16,025 bases of DNA, taken from the NCBI GenBank assembly GCA_934526125.1, contig CAKSZU010000047.1, positions 1 through 16,025 of the forward strand. Direction: 5' to 3'. This stretch comes from an uncultured Faecalibacterium sp. Lineage in GTDB: Bacteria > Bacillota > Clostridia > Oscillospirales > Ruminococcaceae. The stretch's first letter is position 1, and every line of letters starts with the position of its first letter. The notes beneath the pieces were generated by a model, which was given only the letters and a program-made list of their open reading frames with translations, made no database searches and was not told the origin of the DNA. Below are positions 12,588 to 16,025 of this stretch, piece by piece. The position numbers were made by a program, and so were the translations under genes.

Positions 12588-13868
12588 ATGGGTCTTGTAA
12601 AAGCTGCCATCGGGGCGGCCTCCGGCGTGATGGCCGACCAGTGGAAAGAATATTTTTATTGTGACGCCCTTCCGGCCGATGTGCTGGCCGTCAAGGGGCA
12701 GAAGCGGACGAACGGCCGTTCTCACGGCACCGGCAACGTCATCTCGGACGGCTCGGTCATTGCCGTGGCCACGGGCCAGTGCGTCCTGATCGTGGAGCAG
12801 GGCAAGGTGGTGGATCTGTGCGCCGAACCCGGCGAGTACACCTACAATACCGGCACCCAGCCCTCCCTGCTCAGCGGCGGGCTGAAGAACATCGACGACG
12901 TGTTTGCCGAGCTGGGCAAGCGGTTCAGCTTCGGCGGGCAGGCCGCCACCGACCAGCGGGTGTATTACATCAACACCAAGGAGCTGCCGGGCAACAAGTA
13001 CGGCACCCCCAACCCGGTGCCTTTCCGGGTGGTGGACCAGCGGGCCGGGATCGACTTGGACATCGGCATCCGCTGCTTCGGCGAGTACAGCTACCGCATC
13101 GTCAACCCCATCCTGTTCTACACCAACGTCTGCGGAAATGTGGAAAACGCCTACACCCGCGAGGAGCTGGACAGCCAGCTCAAGACCGAGCTGATGACGG
13201 CCCTGCAGCCCGCCTTTGCCCGGATCAGCGAGCAGGGCATCCGCTACTCTGCTCTGCCGGCCCATACGCTGGAGCTGGCCGACGCCCTGAACCAGGCCCT
13301 CAGCGCCAAATGGGGCAAACTGCGGGGCATCGAGATCGTCTCGCTGGGCGTGTCCGGCGTCAAGGCCAGCGAAGAGGACGAGCAGATGATCAAGGAGCTG
13401 CAGCGCAGCGCCGCCTTCATGGACCCCACCCGGGCCGCTGCACAACTGGCCGGTGCGCAGGCCGCCGCCATGCAGGCCGCTGCCGCCAACACCTCCGCCG
13501 GGCCCGCCATGGCCTTCATGGGGATGAACCAGGCCGCTGCCGCCGGCGGCATCAATGCCCAGGCTTTGTACCAGATGGGCGCGCAGCAGGCCGCCGCCCA
13601 GCCCCAGAGCGCCCCGGCCTCTGGCTGGACCTGCGCCTGCGGCCAAAGCGGCAACACCGGAAAATTCTGCACGGCCTGCGGCAAACCCAGGCCCGAAGCC
13701 CCCACAGTATGGGTGTGCAGCTGCGGCGCAAAGAACACCGGCAAGTTCTGCTCCGAATGCGGCAAGCCGAAACCTGCCGCCAAGTGCCCCAACTGCGGCT
13801 TTGTGCCCGCCGACCCGGCCAACCCGCCCAAATTCTGCCCCGAGTGCGGCAAGCCCTTCGGGGCCTGA
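12588..13868 (+). CDS. SPFH-domain (YdjI-like, virion-core type) protein with three C-terminal zinc ribbons
   Basis: This is a 426-aa soluble, membrane-associated scaffold candidate. Residues 1-280 match the YdjI/'virion core protein' branch of the SPFH (band-7/flotillin) superfamily: an amphipathic start MGLVKAAIGAASGVMADQWK, VLIVEQGKVVDLCAEPGEYT (66-85), the IDLDIGIRCFGEYSYRI strand (155-171) and a helical EELDSQLKTELMTALQPAFA segment. An Ala/Gln/Met-rich linker (about 282-345) follows. Then come three short zinc ribbons with cysteine pairs 349/351+361/364, 377/379+388/391 and 400/403+417/420; the first two are CxC-CxxC, the last CxxC-CxxC. The ATG at 12588 follows AAAAAAGGAG. It is first of three genes, 16 bases before the next. 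In B. subtilis YdjI works with PspA-like YdjF and membrane proteins YdjG and YdjH; the same job is inferred here. Confidence 0.88.
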   Translation: MGLVKAAIGAASGVMADQWKEYFYCDALPADVLAVKGQKRTNGRSHGTGNVISDGSVIAVATGQCVLIVEQGKVVDLCAEPGEYTYNTGTQPSLLSGGLKNIDDVFAELGKRFSFGGQAATDQRVYYINTKELPGNKYGTPNPVPFRVVDQRAGIDLDIGIRCFGEYSYRIVNPILFYTNVCGNVENAYTREELDSQLKTELMTALQPAFARISEQGIRYSALPAHTLELADALNQALSAKWGKLRGIEIVSLGVSGVKASEEDEQMIKELQRSAAFMDPTRAAAQLAGAQAAAMQAAAANTSAGPAMAFMGMNQAAAAGGINAQALYQMGAQQAAAQPQSAPASGWTCACGQSGNTGKFCTACGKPRPEAPTVWVCSCGAKNTGKFCSECGKPKPAAKCPNCGFVPADPANPPKFCPECGKPFGA

Positions 13869-13884
13869 GAGGGGTCTGTAACAC

Positions 13885-14976
13885 ATGGCTGAAAAGACAA
13901 CGAACTACCAGTGCCCGGCCTGTACCGGCCCGCTGCACTACGACGGTGCCAGCGGCAAGCTGGTCTGCGACTACTGCGGCTCAGCGTACGAGGTAAAGGA
14001 CATCGAAGCCCGCTACGCCCGGAAGCAGACCCGGGCCGACACGGCGGCCGAAGCGGCGCAGGCTTCCCTGCCAAAAGCCGACGGCCCGGTGTGGAGCGAG
14101 GACGAGGCGGCGGCCCTGAACAGCTACTCCTGCCCCACCTGCGGCGCGGAGCTGGTCTGCGACGAGACCACCGCCGCCACCACCTGCCCCTACTGCGGCA
14201 ACCCCACCGTCCTGGGGGGCAAGCTTTCCGGCAAACTGAAGCCGGAGTACATCCTGCCCTTCCAGCTGGACAAGAAGGCCGCCATCGCCCAGCTGACCCG
14301 GTATTACAAGGGCAAGGCCTTCCTGCCTAAGGCGTTCAAGAGCCAGAACCACATCGCAGAGATCCAAGGCGTGTATGTGCCCTTCTGGCTCTACGATGCC
14401 GAGGCGGACGCCCGGGGGCGCTATGAGGGCCAGCGGACCGAGAGCCACCGGGAGGGCGACTACATGGTCACCACCACCCAGCACTTCGATGTCCGCCGGG
14501 AGGGCACAGCCCACTTCACCAAGGTGCCAGTGGACGGCTCCAGCAAGATGCCCAACACCCACATGGACGCCATCGAGCCCTTCGATTACAGCGGCCTGAA
14601 ACCGTTCTCCACCGCCTACTTGCCCGGTTTTCTGGCGGACCGCTACGATGAGGATGCCCGGACCTGTGCCGAGCGGGCCCGGGTCCGGATGCAGAACTCC
14701 ACCGCCGCGGCGCTTCATGCCACCACAGGCGGGTACAGCGAACTGCACCCCATTGCGGAGAACATCAACATCGACATGACAAAGGCCCACTACGCCCTGC
14801 TGCCGGTCTGGATGCTCCACACCCGCTGGCAGGAGAAGGATTTCCTCTTCGCCATGAACGGTCAGACCGGAAAGCTCATCGGCGATCTGCCGGTGGACAA
14901 GGGCCGGGTGGCCGCATGGTTTGCCGGGATCAGCCTGCCCCTGATGGCAGTGCTGGCCCTGCTGATGCTGTTGTAA
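13885..14976 (+). CDS. Double zinc-ribbon protein with C-terminal membrane anchor (YdjG-like)
   Basis: This is a 363-aa protein. It has two N-terminal zinc ribbons: C10/C13 with C28/C31 (CPAC, CDYC) and C83/C86 with C101/C104 (CPTC, CPYC). A long soluble region follows (KLKPEYILPFQLDKKAA, then GVYVPFWLYDAEADARGRY and ALLPVWMLHTRW). A single hydrophobic helix closes the protein (WFAGISLPLMAVLALLMLL, about 345-363), so most of it should face the cytoplasm. The layout fits the 'TFIIB-type zinc ribbon' YdjG-like proteins, despite the name not transcription factors. The ATG at 13885 has GAGAGGGG upstream. It lies between the SPFH and TPM genes, and may dock the SPFH protein at the membrane (inference from B. 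subtilis YdjG/YdjH/YdjI). Confidence 0.87.
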   Translation: MAEKTTNYQCPACTGPLHYDGASGKLVCDYCGSAYEVKDIEARYARKQTRADTAAEAAQASLPKADGPVWSEDEAAALNSYSCPTCGAELVCDETTAATTCPYCGNPTVLGGKLSGKLKPEYILPFQLDKKAAIAQLTRYYKGKAFLPKAFKSQNHIAEIQGVYVPFWLYDAEADARGRYEGQRTESHREGDYMVTTTQHFDVRREGTAHFTKVPVDGSSKMPNTHMDAIEPFDYSGLKPFSTAYLPGFLADRYDEDARTCAERARVRMQNSTAAALHATTGGYSELHPIAENINIDMTKAHYALLPVWMLHTRWQEKDFLFAMNGQTGKLIGDLPVDKGRVAAWFAGISLPLMAVLALLMLL

Positions 14977-14990
14977 GGGGGTGGCAGAAC

Positions 14991-15818
14991 ATGAAGCAGC
15001 ACACAAGATCCTTCGCCGCCCTTCTGGCCGCCCTTTTGCTGATGGCCTGTCTGAGCCTCCCGGCCTTTGCCGCCGCCCCGCTGGTGCGGGACGAGTACGG
15101 CCTGTTCGACAGCGATACCTATAACACGCTGGAATCTTCCGCCGAGGCCGCCAGCGACGGCCACGACTGCGATGTCTACTTCCTCACGGTGGACAGCATC
15201 GGGGAAGATGCACAATACGATTATGGCCCCCGCAGTTTTGCCAAAGACTATTACCTCGAAAACGGTCTTGGTTCCGGCAGCAGCCAGAGCGGCATTCTCT
15301 TCATGGTCGCCCTCGGCTCCCGCAAGTATGTCACCATCACCTATGGCCGCGGGATCACGGCCTTTACCGACTACCGCATCGGGCAGATCGAGGACGAAGT
15401 CGTTCCCCTGCTGTCCAGCGGGGATTACGCCGTGGCCGCACAGACCTACATTGACCTGTGCGCCGACACGCTGGACTACTACGCCGAGTACGGCGAGCCC
15501 ATCGATGTTCCCGCCGAGGAAGATGACGGCGGCGGCCTTCTGGTCACCCTGCTGATCGTGATCGGCGTCCCGCTGGGCATTGCCGCCATCGTCTGCGGCA
15601 TCCTGTACAGCCGGATGAAGACGGCCAAGATCAAGACCGAAGCCAACGATTACATCGGTGCCGGCCTGCAGCTCCGGGTCCGGCAGGACAACTACACCCA
15701 CACCACCCGCACACAGGTCTATGATCCTCCTGCCCCGCCCCCGGAGGAGCATTCCTCCTCCGGCGGTTCCACCGTGGACAGCAGCGGCTTCGGCGGCTCC
15801 TCGGGCGGCTCGTTCTGA
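14991..15818 (+). CDS. TPM-domain membrane protein (YdjH-like)
   Basis: This is a 275-aa protein. A signal peptide (1-28, ending LPAFA) precedes an extracytoplasmic TPM domain (about 30-165: LVRDEYGLFD, DCDVYFLTVDSIG, SGILFMVALGSRKYVTITYGRG, IGQIEDEVVPLLSSGDYAVA). A membrane helix follows (182-205), then a cytoplasmic tail ending in Ser/Gly repeats (GFGGSSGGSF), a hallmark of TPM membrane proteins. Some TPM proteins are called phosphatases, others act in membrane-protein complexes; YdjH of B. subtilis belongs to the latter. The ATG at 14991 follows AAGGGGGTGG, 14 bases after the previous stop; an in-frame ATG at 14916 lies inside that gene and is rejected. Cys20 in LLMAC is a poor lipobox (Met at -2), so cleavage after AFA is more likely. 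Confidence 0.9.
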   Translation: MKQHTRSFAALLAALLLMACLSLPAFAAAPLVRDEYGLFDSDTYNTLESSAEAASDGHDCDVYFLTVDSIGEDAQYDYGPRSFAKDYYLENGLGSGSSQSGILFMVALGSRKYVTITYGRGITAFTDYRIGQIEDEVVPLLSSGDYAVAAQTYIDLCADTLDYYAEYGEPIDVPAEEDDGGGLLVTLLIVIGVPLGIAAIVCGILYSRMKTAKIKTEANDYIGAGLQLRVRQDNYTHTTRTQVYDPPAPPPEEHSSSGGSTVDSSGFGGSSGGSF

Positions 15819-15876
15819 GCCAGGAGCGGGTACACCCGCAGCATAACAAAAAATCACCCCTGCTGTCAGGCAAAGC

Positions 15877-15916
15877 AAAAGACAGGACACCACCGCACGG
15901 TGATGCCCTGTCTTTT
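15877..15916 (+). terminator. Intrinsic terminator of the SPFH/TPM operon (bidirectional)
   Basis: AAAAGACAGG (15877-15886) pairs with CCTGTCTTTT (15907-15916), with an inner CACCG/CGGTG stem. The T-run within the 3' arm makes it a terminator on the plus strand, and its symmetry allows function on the minus strand too. Confidence 0.88.
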
Positions 15917-15925
15917 CGTATGCAC

Positions 15926-15953
15926 AAAAAATACCCGAACCCTTTCGGGTTCG
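15926..15953 (-). terminator. Terminator downstream of the tRNA-like gene
   Basis: On the minus strand CGAACCC-GAAA-GGGTTCG (15953-15936) forms a 7-bp stem with a GNRA tetraloop, followed by GGTATTTTTT. It lies 13 bases beyond the tRNA CCA end. Confidence 0.85.
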
Positions 15954-15966
15954 AGTACGAACTGTA

Positions 15967-16025
15967 TGGTGGAGAATTAGGGACTCGAACCCCAGACCCC
16001 CTGCGTGTGATGCATGATGACTTTT
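15967..16025 (-). tRNA. 3' part of a tRNA or tRNA-like sequence, possibly Val (CAC); 5' part outside the window
   Basis: On the minus strand the 3' end reads ATTCTCC (acceptor strand, 15977-15971), discriminator A and an encoded CCA (15969-15967). The T arm TGGGG-TTCGAGT-CCCTA (15994-15978) has a normal 7-base loop. Before it, GGGTC fits positions 44-48, and CATGC-ATCACAC-GCAGG fits an anticodon arm with one A-G mismatch and anticodon CAC (Val). The acceptor strand is like that of clostridial tRNA-Val. However, the preceding AAAAGTCAT does not form the usual D-stem, so a tRNA 3'-end fragment or atypical tRNA is possible. Confidence 0.6.

Noticed and set aside
12510..13886. 458-codon minus-strand reading frame opposite the SPFH gene
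   Set aside because: Gly/Ala/His-rich shadow of a clear SPFH and zinc-ribbon coding sequence, with no own ribosome site.
15049..15066. TPM protein as a lipoprotein through Cys20
   Set aside because: The sequence before the cysteine (Leu-Met-Ala) is a poor lipobox, while LPAFA is a good signal peptidase I site, and a separate membrane helix already anchors the protein.

Overview
The window reads as ordinary chromosome of a high-GC Firmicute of the gut Oscillospiraceae type (Faecalibacterium/Subdoligranulum-like). This is an inference. It rests on the G+C-rich codon use, Firmicute-style AGGAGG ribosome binding sites, a T-box leader, a TPP riboswitch, many lipoproteins with Ser/Ala linkers, and a YdjI/YdjG/TPM membrane operon. 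I see no insertion sequence, CRISPR array or phage gene.

Layout. Positions 1-3890 (minus strand) hold a methionine module: a sigma-A-type promoter and a T-box leader with a probable AUG (Met) specifier, then metQ-metN-metI, then a hairpin, then metY (O-acetylhomoserine sulfhydrylase, cut by the window edge). Positions 3925-6509 (minus) hold a VTT/TVP38-type membrane protein with its own start region, preceded by a two-gene unit of a Cof-type HAD phosphatase and a DEDDh exonuclease carrying a zinc ribbon. Positions 6802-8593 (plus) hold three consecutive small lipoproteins of unknown function behind a strong promoter and ahead of a strong terminator. Positions 8740-12444 (minus) hold a thiamine operon, thiW-thiM-thiE-thiC, under a TPP riboswitch with a clear intrinsic terminator. 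It supports uptake and phosphorylation of the thiazole, synthesis of the pyrimidine half, and coupling of the two. Positions 12474-15916 (plus) hold an operon of an SPFH protein with three zinc ribbons, a double-zinc-ribbon protein with a C-terminal membrane anchor, and a TPM-domain membrane protein. It resembles the Bacillus subtilis ydjI/ydjG/ydjH membrane-stress genes without a PspA-type partner. The last 59 bases hold the 3' part of a tRNA or tRNA-like sequence (minus).

The most unusual observation is metQ. The order of its conserved sequence blocks is rotated relative to the NlpA/MetQ family. The canonical C-terminal half (from the VAVPND strand) comes directly after the lipoprotein signal and Ser/Ala linker. 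The canonical N-terminal half (ending HVEPMGIY) is at the C-terminus. The frame is continuous and ligand-binding motifs of both halves are kept, so this looks like a natural circular permutation of the methionine-binding lipoprotein. Secondary points are the PspA-less ydj-like operon, a 15-base promoter element shared by the two plus-strand operons, a possible degenerate second TPP-like element in the thiW leader, and an atypical tRNA 5' half at the right edge.
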